This document shows, piece by piece, positions 1 to 6,925 of a DNA stretch of 16,829 nucleotides; positions within the stretch are counted from its first letter, which is position 1; every line of letters starts with the position of its first letter. The DNA comes from DASRTE01 sp035316885. Its GTDB lineage: Bacteria; Actinomycetota; Actinomycetes; Jiangellales; Jiangellaceae. The DNA lies in assembly GCA_035316885.1 (NCBI GenBank), contig DATHII010000241.1, positions 1 to 16,829 of the forward strand, read 5' to 3'. The position numbers and the translations under genes are program-made. The notes under the pieces are model-generated. The model made no database searches. It worked only from the letters and a program-made list of their open reading frames with translations, and was not told the DNA's origin.

Positions 1-474
1 GTCCGGAGCCTCATGGCAACACCTCGTCTTGATGGGCCTGCACACCCTATCGCCGAGGCCTAGGTGTCGACACCCCTTTGAGACGGTAGGCGTCCTCAGT
101 CAGGTCCCGATGACGTGCGTTACGGCCTTGCGCCGTGTGGCGAGTTTTGACCGAAACCGGCAACCGCCCAGCTTCCGCTGCCTCGCGTCCGGACGTCGAG
201 AGCTCGCGCGTGACGGTCAGCGGCGAGCACGATTACGCCGGCGAGCGCTTCTGGTCAGCGAGCGCCAGCAGCAGTGTGGTCGGCCAGAGACGAGCACCGG
301 ATGGACCCCGCGAAGGCACGGCACCCGCCTCGCGGGTGGCTGGCTAGGCGACCCAGGAGTCGCCGAGTGCGTGTCGGCCGAAGAGCCAGGGATTGTCGCT
401 ACCGCGCTCGCCCCTGCCAAAGTCATGGGAATTGCGCTACCGACCCAGGGGTCGTCATGCGGGTCATTCGAGCG
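1..474. other. no supported gene
   Basis: Open frames exist on both strands here, but their compositions are arginine-rich or serine-rich, as expected for out-of-frame GC-rich DNA. None has a convincing ribosome binding site or a family resemblance I can name. The only structure I can support is the hairpin at its right edge, which belongs to the gene that ends at 515. Confidence 0.6.
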
Positions 475-502
475 CGAGGGGCGGTCCGCCGACCGCCCCT
501 CG
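475..502 (-). terminator. hairpin terminator of the LVIVD/PA gene
   Basis: A perfect 12-bp stem (475-486 pairs with 491-502) closes on a 4-base loop. It lies 13 bases beyond the stop codon of the minus-strand gene ending at 515. No T tract follows on the minus strand, so it would be a U-less hairpin, a form common in actinomycetes. Placement directly after a stop codon is the main support. Confidence 0.7.
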
Positions 503-514
503 TCTCGGTTTCGG

Positions 515-2524
515 CTATCCGCCTGTGTAGCGGAAGATGAAGATGCCGTGGTCGCGGTCAGAGCCCGCGAACAGGCGCTGGCCCTCCAGGTTGCCGGCGG
601 CGCTGTTCGCCGGCACAAAGGTCTCGACGCCCCAGAAGTTGTTCCCGTCGGCATCGATGTAGTGACCGAGCTCCTCGATCCCGGATGCCCCGAAGCCGAA
701 CACCCGCATACCGCCCGCGTAGTACGAGCTGTAGGCGATGTTCTGGCCGGGGTCGGTGGCGATCTCGTGGATCGAGAGGTCGCCGAACCCGAACGCGAAC
801 GCCGGGTCGAGCGCCTCCGGGATCGCGTACGAGTCGACCCGCTCGACCTTGCCCTCGCTTCGGCGGAACAGGCTCAGATAACCCCACCCGTCGAAGATCG
901 ACGTCGCGCGTACGCGCTCGACGCTGATCGCCCCGATTGCCGGGGCGTCGTCAGGCGGGTACGGAAGCCCGAACTGCGGCGTGGTCCCGAACAGCTCGTG
1001 GTAGGCGGCGTGCGTGGTGCAGGTCGTCACCATCGGCTTGTCCGGCTCGAACGCACCCGAGCCGCAGAACGGCACGCCAGTCGAGTCGTCGCTGCCGAAG
1101 TGACGGTCGACGAGGACGATCGCGTCCCAGCCGGCGTCAAATGCCTTCGCGGCCTTCTCGCCGGGGAAGCACGCGTCGTCGGTCAGGTCGCCGTTACCGT
1201 TGTAGTCCGCGCTCGGGTCACCCGAGGGGCCCCGCTGCATCAGCAGGATCTTCTCGTCCCCTGGCTGCAGCCCAAGCTCCTCGGCCGAGTAGTCGCTCGC
1301 CAGCGGCAGGGTTGTCGGGTCGGCCGGGCAGCCGTAGCCGCCGAACACGACCTTGCCGCTCAGCGTCTGGTCGGGCAGCGAGGCGGGCGATAAGCCGCCG
1401 CCGACCTCGGCCCCCGGCCGCTCGTTGGCGCCGACGAAGAACTTGTCCGACCGGTAGGGGTTGAAGTCCTCGTCCGCCCCCAGGAAGTACGTGCTGTCGT
1501 GCGAGAACTCGGACTCGTGTGCGTTGCCCTCGGGCGGCGAGATCCCCGGCACGAGCGGATCCTCGTCCGCAAAGTCGGTATCCCCGATGTACGTGGCCTT
1601 TGCCGGGTTCTCGACGTCGAGCATCACGTACCCGGCGTCCCAGTAGGAGTTGATAAGCACGTCACGGCCGTCGATCACCTTGGTAACCATGTCGTGTTGG
1701 AAGATCTCCGACAGCCGCGGATGCTCCGCCGTCTGCGAGATCTGCGGGAACTTCTCGAGAAGGTCGTACTCGGCGACCGGCTTCGGCGCGCGCGGGTTGG
1801 TGATGTCGAAGATGTCGACGTCGTGGAACTCCTCGTTGTCGGTGGCGACGAGGTAGACCTTGCCGTCGTCCTTCCACATGAACACGCTGTGGTACGTGTT
1901 CGACGGCTGCGTGCCGTTCATCCGCCCCTCGCCGCCGTGATCGCCGGCGCCCTGGACGAGTGTCATCGGATTGCGCGGATCCGTGACGTCGTAGAGGTCG
2001 AACCCGCCGCCGGCATCGGTGTCGATGCACTTCTCGTTGTTGACCGCAAGCAGGTCGCCGGTGAATGTCTTGGTGTTCACGCTGATGACGTGCGCGCCCT
2101 CACCGTGGAAGTTGCCCGGGACGGCCGGGATGAAGTCGACCTCCGTCGGTTGCCTCGGGTTGCGGATGTCCACCACGTACACGCCACCCTTGGTGCACGT
2201 CTCCTCGTTCCAGGAGTTCAGGTACGCGAAATCCTTGTACACCGCCAGATCGGCGATCTGGCCGGGCACGATCGGACCGAACTCGTCCGTGGGCTCGAGC
2301 TCGCCGATCAGCTCAACGTTGGCGCTCGAGCCTGGCAGGTGGCCTTCGGGTTGCCCATGCTGCATAGCGCCGGAGAACACATCTCCGGTGTCGGTCACGA
2401 ACGGAGCCCGATCCACCGGGCTCGGCTTCGCGGGAACAGCACCCGCGACGCTTCCGAGCCCGAGCAGCGTCGTCGCGGCGACCGCGCCGACGGCGGCGCG
2501 CGGAAATAACGTCCTTGCAGGCAT
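515..2524 (-). CDS. secreted LVIVD-repeat protein with PA-like insertion
   Basis: The 669-residue product begins with a signal peptide: basic MPAR, a hydrophobic Ala/Leu core to about residue 29, and AGA/VPA as possible cleavage sites. Repeats of the form G-x-aromatic-hydrophobic-D-[I/V]-x-[N/D]-P occur near residues 113-132, 173-190, 236-253 and 297-316, and C-terminal blades near 604-622 and 659-668. This is the LVIVD repeat, known to build beta-propeller-like folds. Between about 385 and 520 the repeats are interrupted by a Cys-containing segment (CFPGEKAAKAFDAGWDAIVL at 452-471) resembling a protease-associated (PA) domain, with an Asp/Asn-rich loop at 440-450 that could bind calcium. The ATG follows an AGGAGG site only 4 bases away. 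No catalytic residues or anchor are evident, so it is probably released outside the cell. Its partner is unknown. The fold assignment is firm; the insertion call is moderate. Confidence 0.88.
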   Translation of the reverse strand: MPARTLFPRAAVGAVAATTLLGLGSVAGAVPAKPSPVDRAPFVTDTGDVFSGAMQHGQPEGHLPGSSANVELIGELEPTDEFGPIVPGQIADLAVYKDFAYLNSWNEETCTKGGVYVVDIRNPRQPTEVDFIPAVPGNFHGEGAHVISVNTKTFTGDLLAVNNEKCIDTDAGGGFDLYDVTDPRNPMTLVQGAGDHGGEGRMNGTQPSNTYHSVFMWKDDGKVYLVATDNEEFHDVDIFDITNPRAPKPVAEYDLLEKFPQISQTAEHPRLSEIFQHDMVTKVIDGRDVLINSYWDAGYVMLDVENPAKATYIGDTDFADEDPLVPGISPPEGNAHESEFSHDSTYFLGADEDFNPYRSDKFFVGANERPGAEVGGGLSPASLPDQTLSGKVVFGGYGCPADPTTLPLASDYSAEELGLQPGDEKILLMQRGPSGDPSADYNGNGDLTDDACFPGEKAAKAFDAGWDAIVLVDRHFGSDDSTGVPFCGSGAFEPDKPMVTTCTTHAAYHELFGTTPQFGLPYPPDDAPAIGAISVERVRATSIFDGWGYLSLFRRSEGKVERVDSYAIPEALDPAFAFGFGDLSIHEIATDPGQNIAYSSYYAGGMRVFGFGASGIEELGHYIDADGNNFWGVETFVPANSAAGNLEGQRLFAGSDRDHGIFIFRYTGG

Positions 2525-2907
2525 TGACCCTCCTATGAGGCTGCCGTGCGGCCCGCGTCTTCAACATCCCCCGCGGACCCAGGATTTTGGCGCGATAGTA
2601 CCCCCACCTCGGGTGACGCACTCGCTTTCGGGCAAAGTGTTTGAGCCATCGGGGGGTCGACGGAACGCGCCAAGCCAGGATGACCTTCTGGCGGAAGGGA
2701 GTTCTCGAGCCATAGCTAGGTCGAAGCTCCAGCGCGCAGTTGGGGCGCTCGATCTAGGCTCCGACCTTCTAAAGGACGACGCCTGGTCGAGCACTTTCCG
2801 ATCTCGGCGAGAGAGTCGAGCGGCGACATGACGGCCAAAGTCGATCTCGCCTGCGCCTTCGCCACCGCTCCGCCGCACGATCGGCGCCTGCTCCGACCGC
2901 ATCGCCG
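2525..2907. other. intergenic region, possible gene scrap
   Basis: This stretch separates the start of the minus-strand LVIVD gene from the regulator pseudogene. I could not fix a convincing promoter. A short plus-strand frame from ATG 2828 starts MTAKVDLACAFATAPP, which faintly recalls the N-terminus of LLM-class flavin-dependent oxidoreductases, but it ends after about 30 codons and has a weak ribosome site. I treat that as a possible scrap only. Confidence 0.3.
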
Positions 2908-3908
2908 TTCGACGCGGGCCTGATCGATCGCGCGGACCTCGTCGTCAGCCCTTACGACCTGGTCCGCGGCGTGATCGACGACACCGCGCGGACCGCCCCG
3001 GCGCCGGGAACGGCCTTCCCGGCGCCAGATGCACCGTTGGCCAGGTTTGGGCTCTTTGACGCGGTGGCCGGGCTGCTCTGGCGGGTGGCTGCCCAGCGCC
3101 AGCTGGTGGTTGTTCTGGGCGACCTCCACAGGGCGGACGCCGGAACCCTACAGCTGCTTGGGTATCTGGCCGGGGATCTGCCGCGGTTCGGCGTGCTTGT
3201 CCTCAGGGCGTTCCGGGACGACGAGGCCGGCGCTGCCGGGCGGCCGGTGTCGTCACTGCTGGGCCCGCTCGCCGAGCGCGCCGTGGTGTTGCCGCTTGGC
3301 AGCCTCGACGTGAAACAGACCAAGCAGCTGCTCATGAGCCTGGAGGCGCCCAGCGTCGATGACGACACCGCCGCCGCGGTCCACCGGCTCACCGGTGGAA
3401 ACCCGTTCTTCATTCAGCAAGTGGTTCGCCTCGGATCGTTGGCCGAAAGCCGTGGCGACAGCGTGTCGGCGGTTGTCGAGCGGCGCCTTGCGTTCCTCAG
3501 CCCCACGGCGCGCGGTGTGTTGGACATCGCCGCCGTAGCCGGGAACGACGTGTCGGCCTCGATGCTGGCCGCCGTGATTGGCGTGCCCCTCGAGCAGGTC
3601 CTCGAGTCGCTCGACCTGGCTGGCCGGGCGGGCGTGATCGAGGCGGTGCGTGGCGACGCGCACAGGTTCGCCCACGATATCTTCCGCGACACCATCTACG
3701 GCCTGCTCGGGTCGTGAGAGCGGGGTCGCCTGCACGCGCATCGCCGATGTGCTGGAGGCTGCGATACCGACCGGGCGGGTCGGGTATGCGGCCGAACTGG
3801 CGAGACACCATGTGGCGGCCGCCGACCATCGGCGAGCCCGCCGATGCGCTGTCGTACGTTCGTCGTGCGGCTGCCGAGGCGGTTGAGCAGATGGCGTACG
3901 ACGAGGCC
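2908..3908 (+). pseudogene. AAA/LuxR-type transcriptional regulator, truncated and frameshifted
   Basis: The frame from 2908 to 3717 reads as the middle of the ATPase region of large LuxR/MalT-like regulators. RFGLFDAVAGLL is followed by the Walker-B-type segment QLVVVLGDLHRADAGTLQLL (the usual LDDLHWAD here reads LGDLHRAD), and then LTGGNPFFIQQVVR, a typical sensor region. The Walker A loop and everything before it are missing, as is the C-terminal HTH. After the TGA at 3715-3717 the homology continues in other frames: IADVLEAAIPTGRVGYAAEL and ELARHHVAAADHRRA (about 3740-3850), then ALSYVRRAAAEAVEQMAYDE (about 3846-3905). There are therefore at least two frameshifts as well as deletion of both ends. 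GTG 2971 could start a 248-residue product, but that would lack nucleotide binding. It abuts an unrelated dehydrogenase remnant. Confidence 0.8.
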
Positions 3909-3910
3909 AT

Positions 3911-4583
3911 GAGCTCGACGTCACCGACCCGGCCGATGCCGAGGTGGCCGTGCAGGCGGCGGTCGACCGGTTCGGCCGCCTCGACGTGCTGGTCAACAAC
4001 GCCGGTAACTTCTACGCCGGCTCTTAGAGGAGATCAGCCCCGGGGACTTCCGGACCCAGATCGAGACCACCCTGTTCAGCCCGATCAACGTCACCCGCGC
4101 GGTTCTGCCGGTGATGCGCGCCCAGCGCTCGGGCCTGGTGGTCACGATCTCCTCGACCGCCGGCCTCACCGGCGGAGAAGTTCCTGACCGCGTGCGCCGC
4201 CTCCAAGTTCGAGGTGGAGGGCTGGATGGAGTCGTTGACCTCCGAGGTCGCACCGTTCGGCATCCGCACGATGCTCGTCGAGCCCGGCTTCTTCCGCACC
4301 GAGCTGCTCACCGCGGAATCGACGCGCTACGCCAATCCACGATCGAGGACAACGCCGTGCGCACCAAGCAGACCGTCGCGACCTGGAACAGCATGAACGG
4401 CCAGCAGACCAGCGACCCCGCCAAGCTCGCCCACGCGCTGGTCCAGCTCGCAGGCCAGGACGAGCCGCCGCTGCGCTTCGCGGCCGGCGCGGACGCCGTG
4501 GCCACCTTCGAGCAGAAGGCAAGGGCCTCCTCGCCCAGGCCGACAACTACCGCGAGCTGTCCAGCAACCTCGCCCACGACGAG
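3911..4583 (+). pseudogene. short-chain dehydrogenase/reductase remnant 1
   Basis: Pieces of one SDR oxidoreductase are spread over alternating frames. LDVTDPADAEVAVQAAVDRF and GRLDVLVNNAG (3911-4018) carry the NNAG motif of the Rossmann fold. LEEISPGDFRTQIETTLFSP and VVTISSTAGL (from 4024) give the helix and the serine strand. AASKFEVEGWMESLTSEVAP and VEPGFFRTELL (about 4180-4315) give the segment around the active-site Lys and the PG motif. AKLAHALVQLAGQDEPPLRF (about 4420-4480) and NYRELSSNLAHDE (to 4583) give the C-terminus. At least four frame changes are needed, and the N-terminal TGxxxGxG cofactor loop is missing. The catalytic YxxxK tyrosine position reads Cys (TACAASK instead of a typical TAYAASK). 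It cannot give a working enzyme. Confidence 0.85.
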
Positions 4584-4711
4584 CCTGACTCACCACCCCG
4601 CCACCCGCATCAGGGAGGCCGGCTCCGCGGAACAAGAATCCCGCGTGAGCGCTCGTCGGGCGGGCAGCCCATTCGATAGCCCAATCGAGATGAGCCCGCA
4701 CGGCCGAATGC

Positions 4712-4740
4712 TTGACCGCGCTTGTGTCACGCGTTACGTT
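4712..4740 (+). promoter_or_regulatory. sigma-70-type promoter of the small secreted protein
   Basis: TTGACC (4712-4717) and TACGTT (4735-4740) are separated by exactly 17 bases. They would start a transcript near 4747, with a leader of about 25 bases before the ribosome site and ATG of the gene at 4772. Spacing and the -35 match are good; the -10 box matches the consensus only partly. Confidence 0.55.
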
Positions 4741-4771
4741 CACACTCCCGACATCGATAAGGGGGGAACAC

Positions 4772-5047
4772 ATGCGCAGGTTCATCCTCGTCGTCTTGCT
4801 CATGGTAGGCGGGCTGGTGACAGTCGGGGCGCTGCAGGCCAACTCCAGCCACGTCCCGCCTCACCAGCACTTCCTCGTCACTCCGGACGGAACGAGGATC
4901 CCCGTGGGGCCTGATGCCTGCCAGTTCGGACCCAGCACGGCGTTCGACCAGTTCCACTTCAATATTCACTTCGGGACGCCGAACTTGAATGCGTTCCCGC
5001 AGGCGAACAACCCTGTTGGGTTCATCGCGCCGGTGCCCTGCCCCTAA
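4772..5047 (+). CDS. small secreted protein, unrecognised family
   Basis: The 91-residue product starts at the ATG preceded by a strong purine site (AAGGGGGGAACAC). A longer frame from 4712 is possible, but its extra residues lie over the predicted promoter. The N-terminus is a textbook signal peptide: MRR, a hydrophobic core to about residue 21, and cleavage likely after LQA at 23. The mature part of about 68 residues has exactly two Cys (50 and 90), suggesting a disulfide. It has five His in two clusters, SHVPPHQHF (26-34) and FHFNIHF (61-67), which could bind a metal ion, and it is rich in Pro, Phe and Asn. I do not recognise the family and assign no function. It is the only intact gene between 2908 and 6909, which argues that it is maintained. 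Export is well supported; metal binding is a guess. Confidence 0.75.
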   Translation: MRRFILVVLLMVGGLVTVGALQANSSHVPPHQHFLVTPDGTRIPVGPDACQFGPSTAFDQFHFNIHFGTPNLNAFPQANNPVGFIAPVPCP

Positions 5048-5110
5048 GAACACTGCGCGCACCAGGGCTGGATGGTCTGGACGAGCCGGACAATTCAAGG
5101 CAGGTCGGCG

Positions 5111-5600
5111 CGTGAACTGACCGCGCTCCTGTCTGAACGCTATCCGTGGCGACGTGTCCGACTGCTTTCTCGACGGCTGCGGCTCCTCATGCTCCAGTTA
5201 ACCCACGCCGCCCTACCGCACCTGCTGCAGGCCGCCGAAGACAGTCCTCGCCAAGTCGCCGACATCGTCAACATCAGCTCGATCGCCGGACGCGTCGCCT
5301 GGAACGGCTACGGCGTTTACAACTTAACCAAGTTCGGTGTGAACGGATTCACCGAGGGCCCTGCGTCCGGAAGTCACCCAGCAGCACGTGCGCGTCGGTG
5401 TCCTCGAGCCGGGTGGTGTGGCGACCGAGCTGGGCTCGCACAACAAGCCTGAGGTTCGCAATGAGATGGTCGACCCCTTCTACGAGCAAACCGAGGTGTT
5501 CGCGCCCGAAGACATCGCCGACGGCGTCGCCTACATCGTCACCCGGCCCCGCCACACCGCCATCGGTGAGCTGTCGATCATGCCCACCGACCAGGTCTGA
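5111..5600 (+). pseudogene. short-chain dehydrogenase/reductase remnant 2
   Basis: The first frame gives THAALPHLLQAAEDSPRQVA and DIVNISSIAGRVAWNGYGVY followed by NLTKFGVNGF. These contain the catalytic Ser region (NISSIAG) and the YxxxK pair (YNLTK). Near 5360 the frame changes, and the rest reads VTQQHVRVGVLEPGGVATEL (PG motif) through PEDIADGVAYIVTRPRHTAI to a stop at 5600, a normal SDR C-terminus. The N-terminal cofactor-binding half, including TGxxxGxG and NNAG, is gone. The first 20 or so codons (5111-5180) do not clearly belong to the family. A start-less, frameshifted SDR remnant is the simplest reading. It differs in sequence from remnant 1, so it is not a simple duplicate of it. Confidence 0.85.
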
Positions 5601-5690
5601 CCAGAGCCCGTTGCAATGGAACGACGCAGATCGGCGTGTCTATCAGACAACATCCGACGGGTTCTCCGACCTTCCTTGGAGGATCCGATC

Positions 5691-6043
5691 ATGGCCGAAC
5701 TCGACCGTGGGACCGACCGTGCCGGCTGGCGCTCGAAGCGGTTGTTGTCCCCCTCGCAGAAGTACGAGATCTGGTTGCAGCTGGTCCGTCAGTAGCTGAC
5801 GATCGCCGAGGCCGCCGCCCAGCAGCACGTCGACCGGTCGACGATCATGCGGATCCGCACGGTGGCGAAGGAGGGCGCGGGCGGCCTCCAAGCCGGGGGT
5901 GGCGGCCACCGAACGCAACTACGAACTGGAGCTGGCCAGGGCCGAGGTGGCGCGGCTGTCCGAGGCGTTGAAGGAGATGGCGGTCAGGCTCACGCTGGTG
6001 GAGGGAAAGGCGGCTGGGGCTCTCGGGCAGCAGGCCATGCATC
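5691..6043 (+). pseudogene. transposase OrfA (helix-turn-helix type), broken
   Basis: ATG 5691 follows a good ribosome site (TTGGAGG) and opens with LLSPSQKYEIWLQLVRQ. An in-frame TAG follows (5793-5795), and the same frame then continues LTIAEAAAQQHVDRSTIMRI. The pattern SPSQKYEIWLQLV...TIAEAAAxxxVDRSTIMRIR is a helix-turn-helix segment of IS transposase first ORFs, probably IS3-like. Around 5880 the frame shifts and the coiled tail ERNYELELARAEVARLSEAL plus KEMAVRLTLVEGKA follows. The integrase-core ORF that should come next is absent, and I could not find the element's terminal repeats. It is a dead insertion-sequence relic with one nonsense mutation and at least one frameshift. Confidence 0.8.
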
Positions 6044-6202
6044 GGGGATCCGCCCGGTGCCCGGTCGACCAGCTGCCCGCGGGCCCGGCGGGCGATGCAG
6101 CGGCGCGCCCGTTACGTGTAGCTCGTCGGCGCGCAGGTCGTAGACGGCCCCTCCCACTTGCAGACTGCGGGCCCCACCGCATCTCGGCGCTTTCGTCGCC
6201 AC

Positions 6203-6352
6203 ATGCAAGCCGAGCTGGAAGAGACACTTCTGCTACAGGAGGAGTGGAGCGCACAGAACACCGATCCGATGCGGCGGAAAGGCGTTCTCGTCCGTCAAGA
6301 GATCCCCCGATGGCTGCGCAGCCAACTTCCGCTGATCAAGTCTGATCACGAC
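6203..6352 (+). pseudogene. N-terminal gene fragment, family uncertain
   Basis: From ATG 6203 the frame reads MQAELEETLLLQEEWSAQNT and then DPMRRKGVLVRQEIPRWLR before losing sense near 6345. The composition (Glu, Leu, Gln, Trp) is protein-like and unlike shadow frames. The pattern LQxxWxxxNTxxMxxxGxLVR vaguely recalls N-terminal domains of MrcB/DUF3578-type restriction-associated proteins, but I am not certain. It runs directly into the HutI remnant, so it looks like the start of one gene fused to the rear of another. Confidence 0.35.
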
Positions 6353-6359
6353 GTGGCGG

Positions 6360-6909
6360 ATGATCGATGCGGTGGCCGCGCGAGCGGTCCTGACCGCAGG
6401 GACGGCGATGGGCCTGGGAGCGAGGGTCCACGCCAACCAACTCGGACCCGGCCCGGTGTCCTACTCGCCTGTGAGTTCGGTTCGGCCAGCGTCGACCACT
6501 GCACCTACCTGTCGGCCGCCGACATCGACGCTCTGTCGTCCTCCGGCACCGTGGCGACACTGCTTCCCGGCGTGGCGTTCTCGACCCGTTCGCCGTATCC
6601 CGACGCGCGCCGCTTGATCGAGGCCGGCGTGACAGTCGCCCTGGCGAGCGACTGCAACCCGGGCTCGTGCTTCACCACGTCGATGCCGTTCTGCATCGCG
6701 CTGGCGGTATTCGAGATGGGGATGACGCCGGCGGAGGCGTTGTGGTCGGCGACCGTGGCGGTGCGGCGGCGTTGCGCCGGATCCACGTGAGACCACTCGT
6801 CCCGGGCGTCCGGGCCGACCTTGCCGTCCTGCACGCCCCATGCTACGTCCTCGCCTGCCGCCCCGGCGTCCCGCTCGTCACCTCCGTATGGCGGGGCGGC
6901 CGACCGTTA
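6360..6909 (+). pseudogene. hutI: imidazolonepropionase remnant (C-terminal half)
   Basis: HutI hydrolyses imidazolone-5-propionate in histidine breakdown. Here three frames are needed. VLTAGTAMGLGARVHANQLG (6360 to about 6455) contains the HANQLG motif with a conserved His. CEFGSASVDHCTYLSAADID, TLLPGVAFSTRSPYPDARRL and TVALASDCNPGSC (about 6465-6690) contain the DH and SDCNPGS metal and catalytic motifs. GVRADLAVLHAPCYV and VPLVTSVWRGGR (about 6748-6909) form the usual amidohydrolase C-terminus. The N-terminal half with the HxH metal site is missing, and there are at least two frameshifts. No other hut genes are visible in the window. Its end lies about 15 bases from the convergent LVIVD gene. 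Confidence 0.88.
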
Positions 6910-6925
6910 GATGCGATCACTCTCC

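Noticed and set aside
29..1393. 454-codon plus-strand open frame
   Set aside because: It lies opposite the LVIVD/PA gene, which has a signal peptide, repeats and a ribosome site. The plus-strand product is Arg/Val-rich with no family resemblance, a typical shadow in GC-rich DNA.
1499..2509. 336-codon plus-strand open frame
   Set aside because: Also antisense to the same LVIVD gene; composition is low-complexity Val/Asp/Arg and there is no usable start.
2828..2920. LLM-class oxidoreductase N-terminus
   Set aside because: Only about 16 residues look similar and the frame ends soon after; too short to claim as a feature.
3993..4577. Minus-strand frames opposite the first SDR remnant
   Set aside because: They are Arg/Ala-rich shadows; the plus-strand pieces carry SDR motifs in the right order.
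5990..6208. Minus-strand frame containing AVYDLRADELHVTG
   Set aside because: A short stretch looks protein-like, but the rest is Pro/Arg/Gly-rich, there is no ribosome site, and no family could be named.
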